64,000 bases of DNA, from contig NZ_CP158016.1 in assembly GCF_046254905.1 (NCBI RefSeq), forward strand, positions 992,001 through 1,056,000. Reading direction: 5' to 3'. Position 1 is the stretch's first letter. The number at the start of each line of letters is the position of its first letter. This stretch comes from Pseudaeromonas aegiceratis (GTDB lineage: Bacteria; Pseudomonadota; Gammaproteobacteria; Enterobacterales; Aeromonadaceae). The notes under the pieces were generated by a model, which was given only the letters and a program-made list of their open reading frames with translations, was not told the origin of the DNA and searched no databases. The translations under genes and the position numbers were made by a program. Shown here piece after piece: positions 1 to 7,678 of this stretch.

Positions 1-1375
1 AGACGAAGATCACCCGCTGCTGCATCAGGGCCGCCATGCGCACCGCATTGCGGGCATATTCCATGAACATCAGGAAGGTGCCGCCGTAGGGGATGAAGCC
101 GCCGTGCAGTGCCAGACCGTTCATGATGGCGGACATGCCGAACTCCCGCACGCCGTAGTGCAGGTAGTTGCCGGTCGGGGTATCGGCGCTGAAGTCCTTG
201 GCCTGGGCGTGACAGGTGAGGTTGGAGGGGGCCAGATCCGCCGAGCCGCCCAGCAGCTCCGGCAGCAGGGGGGCGAACTGGTTCAGGCAGTTGAGGCTGG
301 CCTGGCGGCTGGCCAGATCCTTGGGATTGGCCTGCAGGGTCTGCAGGTAATCGGCCACGGTGGCGGACCAGCGCTCCGGCAAGGTGCCGGCCTGGCGGCG
401 CAGCAGCTCGGCGGCCAGCTCGGGGTAGGCGCCCTGATAGGCGGCAAACTGAGCCTGCCACTGGGCCTGAGCCGCCTGGCCTTTGGCCTTGGCATCCCAG
501 GCTTGGTAGCACGCATCCGGGATCGCGAAGGGGGCATGGGGCCAGCCGAGCCGCTCACGCACCCGGGCAATCTCGTCCTGGCCCAGGGGCGCGCCGTGGC
601 AGTCGTGGCTGCCGGCCTTGTTGGGGGAGCCGAAGCCGATGGTGGTGCGGCAGCAGATGAGGCTGGGGTGATCCACATCGGCCTGGGCTTCGGCAATGGC
701 GGCCGCCAGGGCGTCCGGATCATGGCCATCGATGGCCGGGATCACCTGCCAGCCGTAGGCGGCGAAGCGGGCGGCCACGTCTTCGTTGAACCAGCCGTCC
801 ACGTGGCCGTCGATGGAGATGCCGTTGTCATCCCAAAAGGCGATGAGCTTGCCCAGCCGCCAGGTGCCCGCCAGGGCACAGACCTCATGGGAGATGCCCT
901 CCATCAGGCAGCCGTCCCCCATGAATACATAGGTGTGGTGGTCGACGATGTCATGATTGGGGCGGTTGAACTGGGCCGCCAGCATCTTCTCCGCCAGGGC
1001 CATGCCCACGGCATTGGCGATGCCCTGTCCCAAGGGGCCCGTGGTGGTCTCCACCCCGGGGGTCAGGCCGAACTCCGGGTGGCCGGCGGTCTTGGAATGC
1101 AGCTGGCGGAAGCGCTTGAGCTGCTCCAGCGGCAGGTCATAGCCCGTCAGGTGCAGCAGGGCGTAGAGCAGCATGGAGCCGTGGCCGTTGGAAAGCACGA
1201 AGCGGTCCCGGTTGAGCCAGGTGGGATCGGCGGGGTTGTGGCGCAGAAACTGCCGCCACAGCACCTGGGCCATGTCCGCCATGCCCATGGGAGCGCCGGG
1301 GTGGCCCGAGTTGGCGGCCTGCACGGCGTCCATGGCCAAAAAGCGCAGGGCGTGGGCCAGTTGTGTCTGGTTCAT
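1..1375 (-). CDS. tkt: Transketolase (N-terminal part, runs off the window)
   Basis: Thiamine-diphosphate enzyme of the non-oxidative pentose-phosphate pathway, moving two-carbon units between xylulose-5-P and aldose phosphates in the cytoplasm. The 458 codons in the window contain the family landmarks: NSGHPGAPMGMADMA near residue 15, the SNGHGSMLLYALLH stretch, TGPLGQGIANAVGMA, and the ThDP-binding GDGCLMEGISHE. The C-terminal third lies beyond base 1. The ATG overlaps the transaldolase stop as ATGA and is preceded inside tal by a 9-nt Shine-Dalgarno (AGGAGGTGA, 1380-1388), so translation is coupled. It is the last visible gene of araB-D-A-tal-tkt and would use the xylulose-5-P that AraD makes. 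Confidence 0.95.
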   Translation of the reverse strand, partial: MNQTQLAHALRFLAMDAVQAANSGHPGAPMGMADMAQVLWRQFLRHNPADPTWLNRDRFVLSNGHGSMLLYALLHLTGYDLPLEQLKRFRQLHSKTAGHPEFGLTPGVETTTGPLGQGIANAVGMALAEKMLAAQFNRPNHDIVDHHTYVFMGDGCLMEGISHEVCALAGTWRLGKLIAFWDDNGISIDGHVDGWFNEDVAARFAAYGWQVIPAIDGHDPDALAAAIAEAQADVDHPSLICCRTTIGFGSPNKAGSHDCHGAPLGQDEIARVRERLGWPHAPFAIPDACYQAWDAKAKGQAAQAQWQAQFAAYQGAYPELAAELLRRQAGTLPERWSATVADYLQTLQANPKDLASRQASLNCLNQFAPLLPELLGGSADLAPSNLTCHAQAKDFSADTPTGNYLHYGVREFGMSAIMNGLALHGGFIPYGGTFLMFMEYARNAVRMAALMQQRVIFV

Positions 1376-2337
1376 GCGGTCACCTCCTGACCCAGGCGGG
1401 CCAGCAACAGGGCTTCGAACTTCTCCTGATCCTGGGCGAACAGCCGGATCCCCTCGGCCAGCTTCTCGGTGGCCATGGCGTCCTGGTTGTGCTGCCAGCG
1501 GAAGGCGGCCTCGTCCAGCGGTGCCGGGCGGGGTTGCAGGGGCAGATCCGCAGTCAGCTTGGCCTGCAGCTCGCCCTGTTCGGCGCTCAGGGTCTCAAGC
1601 AGGGCCGGGCTGATGGTCAGGCGGTCGCAGCCCGCCAGGGCCAGCACCTGTTCGGCGCTGCGGAAGCTGGCGCCCATCACCACTGTGTCGTAGCCATGTT
1701 CCTTGTAGTAGCGGTAGATGGCGCGCACCGAGGCCACGCCGGGATCTTCGTCGATGGGGTAGCTCTGGCCTGTCTTGGCCTTGTACCAGTCGAGGATGCG
1801 ACCGACGAAGGGGGAGATGAGAAACCCCCCGGCCTCGGCGCAGGCCCGGGCCTGGGCGAAGCTGAACAGCAGGGTGAGGTTGCAGTTGATGCCCTCTTGC
1901 TCCAGCTGGCGGGCGGCCTGGATACCCTCCCAGGTGGCGGCAATCTTGATGAGTACCCGGTTGCGGGGCACACCGGCCTGCTGGTACAGGGCGATGAGCT
2001 TGCGGGCCTTCGCCAGGGTGGCCTCCCGGTCGAAGGAGAGGCGGGCGTCCACCTCGGTGGAGATGCGGCCGGGGATCACTTGGCTGATTTCGCAGCCGAT
2101 GGCCACGATGAGCCGATCGGCGGCCTCGGCGGCCTGTTGCTGCGGGCTGCCGGCACCGTCCAGCTGGGCCAGGGTGCGCTCCAGCAGGGGGGCGTAGTCC
2201 GGCAGGCTGACGGCCTTGAGGATCAGGGAGGGGTTGGTGGTGGCGTCCTGGGGTTGGAAGCGGCGGATGGCGGGCAGCTCGCCCGTGTCCGCCACGACCG
2301 TGGTCAGCGCGCTCAGTTGTTCCAGTAAGCTGCTCAC
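1372..2337 (-). CDS. tal: Transaldolase (ara-linked copy)
   Basis: Transfers dihydroxyacetone units between sedoheptulose-7-P and glyceraldehyde-3-P in the pentose-phosphate pathway. The protein has 321 aa, close to E. coli TalB (317). It shows the N-terminal DATTNPSL motif and the Schiff-base lysine K131 in VLIKIAATWEGI, followed by CNLTLLFSFAQA. The start is GTG with AAGGAG at 2343-2348, five bases away. It lies between araA and tkt and shares a 4-bp overlap with tkt. Its position in an arabinose operon suggests induction with arabinose. A second, divergent transaldolase lies at 46748-47719. Confidence 0.96.
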   Translation of the reverse strand: MSSLLEQLSALTTVVADTGELPAIRRFQPQDATTNPSLILKAVSLPDYAPLLERTLAQLDGAGSPQQQAAEAADRLIVAIGCEISQVIPGRISTEVDARLSFDREATLAKARKLIALYQQAGVPRNRVLIKIAATWEGIQAARQLEQEGINCNLTLLFSFAQARACAEAGGFLISPFVGRILDWYKAKTGQSYPIDEDPGVASVRAIYRYYKEHGYDTVVMGASFRSAEQVLALAGCDRLTISPALLETLSAEQGELQAKLTADLPLQPRPAPLDEAAFRWQHNQDAMATEKLAEGIRLFAQDQEKFEALLLARLGQEVTA

Positions 2338-2360
2338 AGTGACTCCTTGTGCAAAAGAGT

Positions 2361-2378
2361 CCCCGGCCTAAGCCGGGG
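2361..2378 (-). other. Intercistronic hairpin between araA and tal
   Basis: A perfect 7-bp stem (CCCCGGC / GCCGGGG) with a 4-nt loop lies in the 52-bp araA-tal gap and is followed on the minus strand by ACTCTTTTG. The U-run is too short for a strong terminator. It more likely attenuates read-through or protects the araBDA mRNA 3' end, lowering tal-tkt expression relative to araBDA. Confidence 0.5.
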
Positions 2379-2389
2379 AGAAGAGGGGA

Positions 2390-3886
2390 TCAATTGAACT
2401 TGTAGTAGACGTCGTTCAGGCGGATTTGCTGGCTCAGCTCGGGAATGCTGGTGCCGGCGTGGATGTGGAGGAATTCTATGCCCATCAGCTCGGCCCAGCT
2501 GCGCAGGGTCTCGGCATCCACCGCCTGGGAGAAGACGGCGTGGTGGGCGGCGCCGGCACGGATCCAGGCCTCGGCCCCCACTTCCAGATCCGGCATCGGC
2601 TTCCACAGGGCGCAGGCCACCGGCAGCTTGGGCAGGGACTGGGGCAGATCCACCACCTCCAGATCGTTGACCACCAGGCGGAAGCGGTTGCCCAGGTCGA
2701 TCAGGCTGGCGTTGACCGCCTGGCCCGCCGGGGCATTGAACAGCAGGCGGGCCGGGTAGGCCTTCTTGCCGATGCCCAGGTACTGGGCATCCAGCACCGG
2801 CTTGGCGGCGGCGATGCTGGGGCAGACTTCCAGCATGTGGGCCCCCAGCACCAGCTTGTTGCCCGGCTCCAGGTGGTAGGTGTAGTCCTCCATGAAGGAG
2901 GTGCCGCCGGGCAGGCCATCGCCCATCACCTTGATGGTGCGCAGCAGGGCGGCGGTCTTCCAGTCCCCTTCGGCACCGAAGCCAAAGCCCTGGGCCATCA
3001 GGCGCTGACTGGCCAGCCCTGGCAGTTGGTGCAGGCCGTAGAGATCCTCGAAGGTGGTGGTGAAGGCGCCGAAGCCACCGTCCTGCAGGAAGCGCTTCAT
3101 GCCCAGCTCCTGACGGGCGGCTTCCACCAGAAACTCCCGCTGGGCGCCGCCCACCTGCACCGCCTCGGTCAGGGTGTAGATGTGCTCGTACTCGTCCAGC
3201 AGGGCATTGACGTCACCCTGGGGCACGGCGTTGATCACCTGCACCAGATCCCCCACCGGGTGGTAGTTCACCTGATAGCCGAAACGGATCTGGGCTTCCA
3301 CCTTGTCCCCTTCGGTCACCGCCACGTTGCGCATGTTGTCGCCAAAGCGGGCCACCTTCATCTGACGGCTGTCGGCGATGGCGGCGGCGATGCGCATCCA
3401 GCGGCCGATCTTGGCGTGGGCGGCACTGTCCTGCCAGTGGCCCACCACCACGCTGCGGGGAACCCCCAGGCGGGATGCCATGAAGCCGAACTCCCGGCCG
3501 CCGTGGGCGGTCTGGTTCAGGTTCATGAAGTCCATGTCGATGTCGCTCCAGGGCAGGTCGCGGTTGTACTGGGTGTGGAACTGCAGCAGTGGCTTGTTGA
3601 GCTGGCTCAGAGCCGGGATCCACATCTTGGCCGGGGAGAAGGTGTGCATCCACACCATGACGCCGGCACAGCTGGTGTCGTGGTTGGCGTCCCGGGCCAG
3701 GGCGCTGATCTCGTCATGGGTGGTGCCGGTGGGCTTAAGCACCACCTTCAGCGGCAGGCCGGCTTCCTGGTTCAGGGACTGGGTGATGTGGTGGGCGTGA
3801 TCCGCCACCTGCCGCAGGGTCTCGGCACCGTACAGGTGCTGGCTGCCTACCACGAACCACACTTCCAGGGCTTTCATCAATTCCAT
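2390..3886 (-). CDS. araA: L-arabinose isomerase
   Basis: Interconverts L-arabinose and L-ribulose, a Mn-dependent cytoplasmic step. The 498-aa protein is collinear with E. coli AraA (500 aa): EVWFVVGSQHLYG at the start, MDFMNLNQTAHGGREFGF, metal-site glutamates in GAEGDWKTA and TSFMEDYTYH, and histidines in GAHMLEVCPSIAA and AGAAHHAVFS. The ATG at 3884-3886 has GAGGA seven bases upstream; a second in-frame ATG three codons later is possible. The gene order here is araB-araD-araA, whereas E. coli has araB-araA-araD. Confidence 0.98.
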   Translation of the reverse strand: MELMKALEVWFVVGSQHLYGAETLRQVADHAHHITQSLNQEAGLPLKVVLKPTGTTHDEISALARDANHDTSCAGVMVWMHTFSPAKMWIPALSQLNKPLLQFHTQYNRDLPWSDIDMDFMNLNQTAHGGREFGFMASRLGVPRSVVVGHWQDSAAHAKIGRWMRIAAAIADSRQMKVARFGDNMRNVAVTEGDKVEAQIRFGYQVNYHPVGDLVQVINAVPQGDVNALLDEYEHIYTLTEAVQVGGAQREFLVEAARQELGMKRFLQDGGFGAFTTTFEDLYGLHQLPGLASQRLMAQGFGFGAEGDWKTAALLRTIKVMGDGLPGGTSFMEDYTYHLEPGNKLVLGAHMLEVCPSIAAAKPVLDAQYLGIGKKAYPARLLFNAPAGQAVNASLIDLGNRFRLVVNDLEVVDLPQSLPKLPVACALWKPMPDLEVGAEAWIRAGAAHHAVFSQAVDAETLRSWAELMGIEFLHIHAGTSIPELSQQIRLNDVYYKFN

Positions 3887-3906
3887 CGTCTTGTCCTCGT
3901 CATTAA

Positions 3907-4602
3907 TCAGGCCGGCTGGCCGTAGTAGGCATGCTTGCCATGTTTGCGCTGGTAGTGTTTCTCCAGCATGTAATCGGGTAAGGGCTGGGCCTGGGGATCC
4001 AGGCTCAGGGTGATCCAGGCCATGCGGGCCACCTCCTCCAGCACCACGGCGTTGTGCACCGCCTCGTGGGCATCCTTGCCCCAGCTGAAGGGGCCGTGGT
4101 TGGCCACCAGGGTGCCGGGCAGGGTGAGGGGGGGGACATCCCCCAGGGTTTCGATGATGACGGTGCCGGTATGGCCCTCGTAATCGGCTTCCACCTCCGC
4201 CGGGGTCAACAGCCGGCTGCAGGGCACGGCGCCGTGAAAGTAGTCCGCCTGGGTGGTGCCCAGCAGCGGAATGGCGCGGCGGGCCTGGGCCCAGGCGGTG
4301 GCGTGGGTGGAGTGGGTGTGCACTATGCCACCCAGCTCCGGGAAGCGGCGGTAGAGCGCCAGGTGGGTGGGGGTGTCGGAGGAGGGACGCAACTCGCCCT
4401 CCACCCGGTTGCCCTGCAGATCCAGCACCACCAGATCGCTGACGCGCATCTTGTCGTAGCTGACGCCGCTGGGCTTGATCACCACCAGGCCCTGCTCCTT
4501 GTCTATGCCGCTGACATTGCCCCAGGTGAAGGTCACCAGACCATGGCGCGGCAGATCCAGGTTGGCCTCCAGCACGGCCTGCTTGAGGTGGTTAAGCGTC
4601 AT
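3907..4602 (-). CDS. araD: L-ribulose-5-phosphate 4-epimerase
   Basis: Converts L-ribulose-5-P to D-xylulose-5-P, the exit of the arabinose pathway. This start gives 231 aa, the length of E. coli AraD. Visible motifs are the class II aldolase fold start GLVTFTWGNVSG, KPSGVSYDKM, SSDTPTHLALY, the zinc-binding VHTHSTHATAWAQ and the late NHGPFSWGKDAHEAVHNAVVLEE. The ATG at 4602 was chosen over an upstream extension because GGAGG lies five bases before it (4608-4612). The gene overlaps the end of araB by 11 bp. Confidence 0.97.
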   Translation of the reverse strand: MTLNHLKQAVLEANLDLPRHGLVTFTWGNVSGIDKEQGLVVIKPSGVSYDKMRVSDLVVLDLQGNRVEGELRPSSDTPTHLALYRRFPELGGIVHTHSTHATAWAQARRAIPLLGTTQADYFHGAVPCSRLLTPAEVEADYEGHTGTVIIETLGDVPPLTLPGTLVANHGPFSWGKDAHEAVHNAVVLEEVARMAWITLSLDPQAQPLPDYMLEKHYQRKHGKHAYYGQPA

Positions 4603-6274
4603 GATGGCCTCCGGCGTTGTAGAGGGGCTCGGTGCGGTGGGCCCAGCGCAGGTACTCCTGATAGCGCAGTTCGAACTGGGCGGCGGTGGCCGGCTCCGGC
4701 TCATAGGTGCGCTCTATGGGGCTGGCCATGCGGGCCTGGGCGGCGGCGATGCTGGGGTAGAGGTCGGCGGCTACCGCGGCAAATAGGGCGGCCCCCAGGG
4801 CGCAGCACTGATCCGAGGCCACCACCTGGATGGGGCGGTTCATCACGTCGGCACACACCTGCATCACGGTGGGGGACTTGCGGGCGATGCCGCCCAGGGC
4901 CACCACCTGGTTGACCTCCACCTGCTGGCTGGTCATGCACTCCATGATGATGCGGGCGCCATAGGCGGTGGAGGCGATGAGGGCACCGAACAGATCCGGT
5001 GCGTCCGTGCCCAGGTTCAGGCCCGCGATGGTGCCCTTGAGGCGCTGATTGGCATGGGGGGTGCGGCGGCCGTTGAACCAGTCCAGCACCACCGGCAGCT
5101 CAGCCAGCTGGCGCTGCTTGGCCCAGGCCTCGGTGAGGGCCGGCAGCAGCTGCTGTTTCTGCTGCTCCAGGGCGGTCTTGAGCTCGGGGAACTGCTCCCC
5201 CAGGTGATCCAGGGGCCAGGCCAGCAGCCGTTGATACCAGGCATAGATGTCACCGAAGGCGGATTGACCGGCCTCCAGCCCCACCATGCCCGGCACCACG
5301 CTGCCGTCCACCTGACCGCAGATGCCGCTGATGGCCCGCTCACCGATGGTCGCCGGGTCGGCGATCAGGATGTCGCAGGTGGAAGTGCCGATGACCTTCA
5401 CCAGGGTGTTGGGGGCGGCCCCGGCACCCACGGCGCCCATGTGGCAGTCGAAGGCGCCACCGGCGATGGTGATGCCCACCGGCAGTCCCAGCCGGTCGGC
5501 CCACTCGGCGGTGAGTCTGCCCACCGCCAGATCCGCCGTCTGGCTGTCCTGGAACAGGGGGTAATCCAGCTCCTGGGTCAGCAGGGGATCCAGGGCGTTG
5601 AGGAAGTCGGCGCTGGGCAGGCCGCCCCAGGCGGGGTGCCAGAGGGCCTTGTGGCCGGCGGCGCAGCGGCTGCGCTTGAGGGTGGCGGGGGCCTGGGTGC
5701 CGGAGAGCAGGGCCGGGACCCAGTCACACAGCTCCACCCAGTTGCAGGCGGCCTGGCGCACCGCGGCGTCCTCGCGGCTGACGTGCAGTATCTTGGCCCA
5801 CCACCATTCGGAGGAGTAGGTGCCGCCGATGAAGCGGCTGTAGTCGGGGAAGCGACCGCCGTGGCACAGGGCCGTGATGGCCTCGGCCTCCTCGATGGCG
5901 GTGTGATCCTTCCACAGCACGAACATGGCGTTGGGGTTGTGGGCGAACTCCTCCCGCAGGGCCAGCACATTACCGTCGGCATCGATGGGGGCCGGGGTGG
6001 ATCCCGTGGTGTCCACCCCTATGCCGCGCACCTGGGCCACCTGATCGGCGGACAGCAGGGCCAGGGTCTGGCGGATGGCCGACGTCATGGCGTCGATGTA
6101 GTCCTGGGGATGGTGACGGAAGCGGTTGTGTTGCGGGTCGCAATACTTGCCCTGCTGCCAGCGGGGGTAATAGGCCACCTGGCTGGCCAGCTCGCTGCCG
6201 TCGCTGCAGCGCACCGCCAAGGCGCGAACCGAGTCGCTGCCAAAATCCAGGCCGAGCACTATGGGTGCGGACAT
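4592..6274 (-). CDS. araB: L-ribulokinase
   Basis: Phosphorylates L-ribulose to L-ribulose-5-P with ATP. FGGY-family kinase of 560 aa (E. coli 566). It opens with the phosphate-binding LGLDFGSDSVRALAV, then GVDTTGSTPAP, IGGTYSSEWWWAKILH, the GTSTCDIL loop and ALGGIARKSPTVMQVCADV near the C-terminus. The start has GAGGAG close upstream. It is the first gene of araB-D-A-tal-tkt, directly downstream of an E. coli-like AraC I1-I2 site, so arabinose-dependent AraC activation is expected. Confidence 0.98.
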   Translation of the reverse strand: MSAPIVLGLDFGSDSVRALAVRCSDGSELASQVAYYPRWQQGKYCDPQHNRFRHHPQDYIDAMTSAIRQTLALLSADQVAQVRGIGVDTTGSTPAPIDADGNVLALREEFAHNPNAMFVLWKDHTAIEEAEAITALCHGGRFPDYSRFIGGTYSSEWWWAKILHVSREDAAVRQAACNWVELCDWVPALLSGTQAPATLKRSRCAAGHKALWHPAWGGLPSADFLNALDPLLTQELDYPLFQDSQTADLAVGRLTAEWADRLGLPVGITIAGGAFDCHMGAVGAGAAPNTLVKVIGTSTCDILIADPATIGERAISGICGQVDGSVVPGMVGLEAGQSAFGDIYAWYQRLLAWPLDHLGEQFPELKTALEQQKQQLLPALTEAWAKQRQLAELPVVLDWFNGRRTPHANQRLKGTIAGLNLGTDAPDLFGALIASTAYGARIIMECMTSQQVEVNQVVALGGIARKSPTVMQVCADVMNRPIQVVASDQCCALGAALFAAVAADLYPSIAAAQARMASPIERTYEPEPATAAQFELRYQEYLRWAHRTEPLYNAGGHHDA

Positions 6275-6340
6275 GGGGTTCTCCTCATTGAGCCGTATGG
6301 AAATGTTGACTGGACATTAGGAGAAACCTGCCGTTTTCGG

Positions 6341-6378
6341 TGAGTGCTTGGCTGCTAAAGATATGGATTATTCTGCTT
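6341..6378 (-). promoter_or_regulatory. AraC I1-I2 operator of the araB promoter
   Basis: On the minus strand I1 reads AAGCAGAATAATCCATA (6362-6378), matching the half-site pattern TAGC-N7-TCCATA at all but the first base. After exactly four bases comes I2, TAGCAGCCAAGCACTCA (6341-6357). E. coli pBAD has two 17-bp sites in the same order, the same 4-bp gap and the same TAGC start of I2. I2 runs into the expected -35 region and araB begins 66 bp downstream. Direct AraC activation is inferred from this architecture. Confidence 0.8.
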
Positions 6379-6435
6379 TGTGGTTGGAAGCCTGGCCCAG
6401 CGCAAAAATCGAGATATGACCAAAATGGCTGAATA

Positions 6436-6452
6436 CATGGATAAATTGATTA
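6436..6452. promoter_or_regulatory. Candidate distal AraC half-site
   Basis: CATGGATAAATTGATTA resembles TATGGA-N7-GCTA with mismatches at the edges. It starts 74 bp from the start of I1, close to seven helical turns, which would suit either DNA looping or activation of araF. This is a weak match. Confidence 0.35.
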
Positions 6453-6642
6453 CAAATTTAACCTGTGATCAACCTCGCGACTCCCGCCTTTGAAACCGTA
6501 TACAAATTATGCCGTCCGCAAGGAAAACGGTGTAACCATGTGTTTTAGCGTGCAAAAGTGACTTGACCAACGTTCGACGTGGCGAGCAGGTCAGATTGAA
6601 GCTCACTTCTTGCACATTGAGAGAACAGCTGGAGACGACGAA

Positions 6643-7626
6643 ATGAAAAAAATGGTTAAAAATCTGATAACGGCAGCGCTGGCGTTTGGTATAGCAAATA
6701 CTGCTTTTTCTGCCGAGAAGTTGAAATTGGGCTTTTTGGTGAAGCAGCCGGAGGAACCCTGGTTCCAGACCGAGTGGGCGTTTGCCGACAAGGCGGGCCA
6801 GGACATGAACTTCGAGGTGATCAAGATTGCGGTGCCCGATGGTGAGAAGACCCTCAACGCCATCGACTCCCTGGCGGCCAACGGCGCCAAGGGCTTCGTC
6901 ATCTGTACCCCGGATCCCAAGCTTGGCCCGGCCATCGTCGCCAAGGCCAAGAGCCTGGATCTGAAGGTGGTGACGGTGGATGACCAGTTCGTCAATGCCA
7001 AGGGCAAGCCCATGGATACCGTGCCCCTGGTGATGATGGCCGCTACCAAGATCGGCGAGCGCCAAGGGGAGGAGCTGTATAAGGAGATGACCAAGCGGGG
7101 TTGGGACGCGAGCCAGTCCGGCGTGCTGGCCATCACCGCCGATGAGCTGGATACCGCCCGCCGCCGGGTGGATGGTGCCATCAGTGCCCTGAAGGCCGCC
7201 GGCTTCCCGGAAGGTCAGATCTACCGGGTGCCCACCAAGAGCAATGACATTCCCGGCGCCCTGGATGCAGCCAACTCCATGCTGGTACAGCACCCCGAGG
7301 TGAAAAACTGGCTGGTGGTGGGCATGAACGACAACACGGTACTGGGGGGCGTGCGGGCCACCGAGGGGCAGGGCTTCCAGGCCGAGAACGTCATCGGCAT
7401 CGGCATCAATGGGGTGGATGCGGTGAACGAACTCTCCAAGTCCAAGGCCACCGGCTTCTACGGCTCCCTGCTGCCCAGCCCGGACGTGCACGGCTACAAG
7501 AGCATCCAGATGCTGCATGACTGGGTGGTGAATGGCGCCGAGCCGGCCATGTTCACCGAGGTGACCGACGTGGTGCTCATCACCCGGGACAACTTCAAGG
7601 TCGAGCTGCAGAAGAAAGGGCTCTAA
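6643..7626 (+). CDS. araF: L-arabinose ABC transporter, periplasmic binding protein
   Basis: High-affinity arabinose receptor of the periplasm, handing sugar to AraGH. From the ATG at 6643 (GGAGA nine bases upstream) the protein has 327 aa. The first ~23 residues are a Sec signal peptide ending in ANTAFSA. The mature part is nearly collinear with E. coli AraF: KLGFLVKQPEEPWFQTEW, KIAVPDGEKTLNAIDSLAA, VDDQFVNAKGKPMDTVPLV, TKSNDIPGALDAANSML and GIGINGVDAVNELSK. First gene of araFGH. Confidence 0.98.
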   Translation: MKKMVKNLITAALAFGIANTAFSAEKLKLGFLVKQPEEPWFQTEWAFADKAGQDMNFEVIKIAVPDGEKTLNAIDSLAANGAKGFVICTPDPKLGPAIVAKAKSLDLKVVTVDDQFVNAKGKPMDTVPLVMMAATKIGERQGEELYKEMTKRGWDASQSGVLAITADELDTARRRVDGAISALKAAGFPEGQIYRVPTKSNDIPGALDAANSMLVQHPEVKNWLVVGMNDNTVLGGVRATEGQGFQAENVIGIGINGVDAVNELSKSKATGFYGSLLPSPDVHGYKSIQMLHDWVVNGAEPAMFTEVTDVVLITRDNFKVELQKKGL

Positions 7627-7643
7627 GTCCCAACCTAGATCAC

Positions 7644-7661
7644 GGGGCGGGTGACCGCCCC
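7644..7661 (+). other. Hairpin between araF and araG
   Basis: GGGGCGG and CCGCCCC pair around a GTGA loop in the 52-bp araF-araG gap, without a U-run long enough for efficient termination. Such a structure would let the binding-protein mRNA accumulate above the ATPase/permease mRNA. Confidence 0.5.
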
Positions 7662-7678
7662 CTTTGGAGAACAGATCC

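Larger units (their letters stand above)
6275..6642. promoter_or_regulatory. Divergent araB / araF control region
   Basis: The 368 bp between the araB and araF starts hold no gene. On the araB side is an I1-I2 AraC site pair (6341-6378) with a plausible -10 (CTAATG, about 6318-6323 on the minus strand). On the araF side are a weaker AraC half-site (6436-6452) and a CRP-like half TGTGA at 6464-6468 whose partner TCGCG is poor. No convincing -35/-10 pair for araF could be picked, which would fit an activator-dependent promoter. Confidence 0.75.

Noticed and set aside
104..1390. 428-aa open frame on the plus strand over tkt
   Set aside because: Gly/Ala/Val/Gln-rich antisense frame typical of high-GC coding DNA; the minus strand encodes a clear transketolase.
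6461..6482. CRP site in the ara divergent region
   Set aside because: One good TGTGA half but the other half (TCGCG) is poor; not strong enough to annotate on its own.
7644..7661. Terminator after araF
   Set aside because: Stem is good but only CTTT follows; more likely an mRNA-stabilising hairpin.
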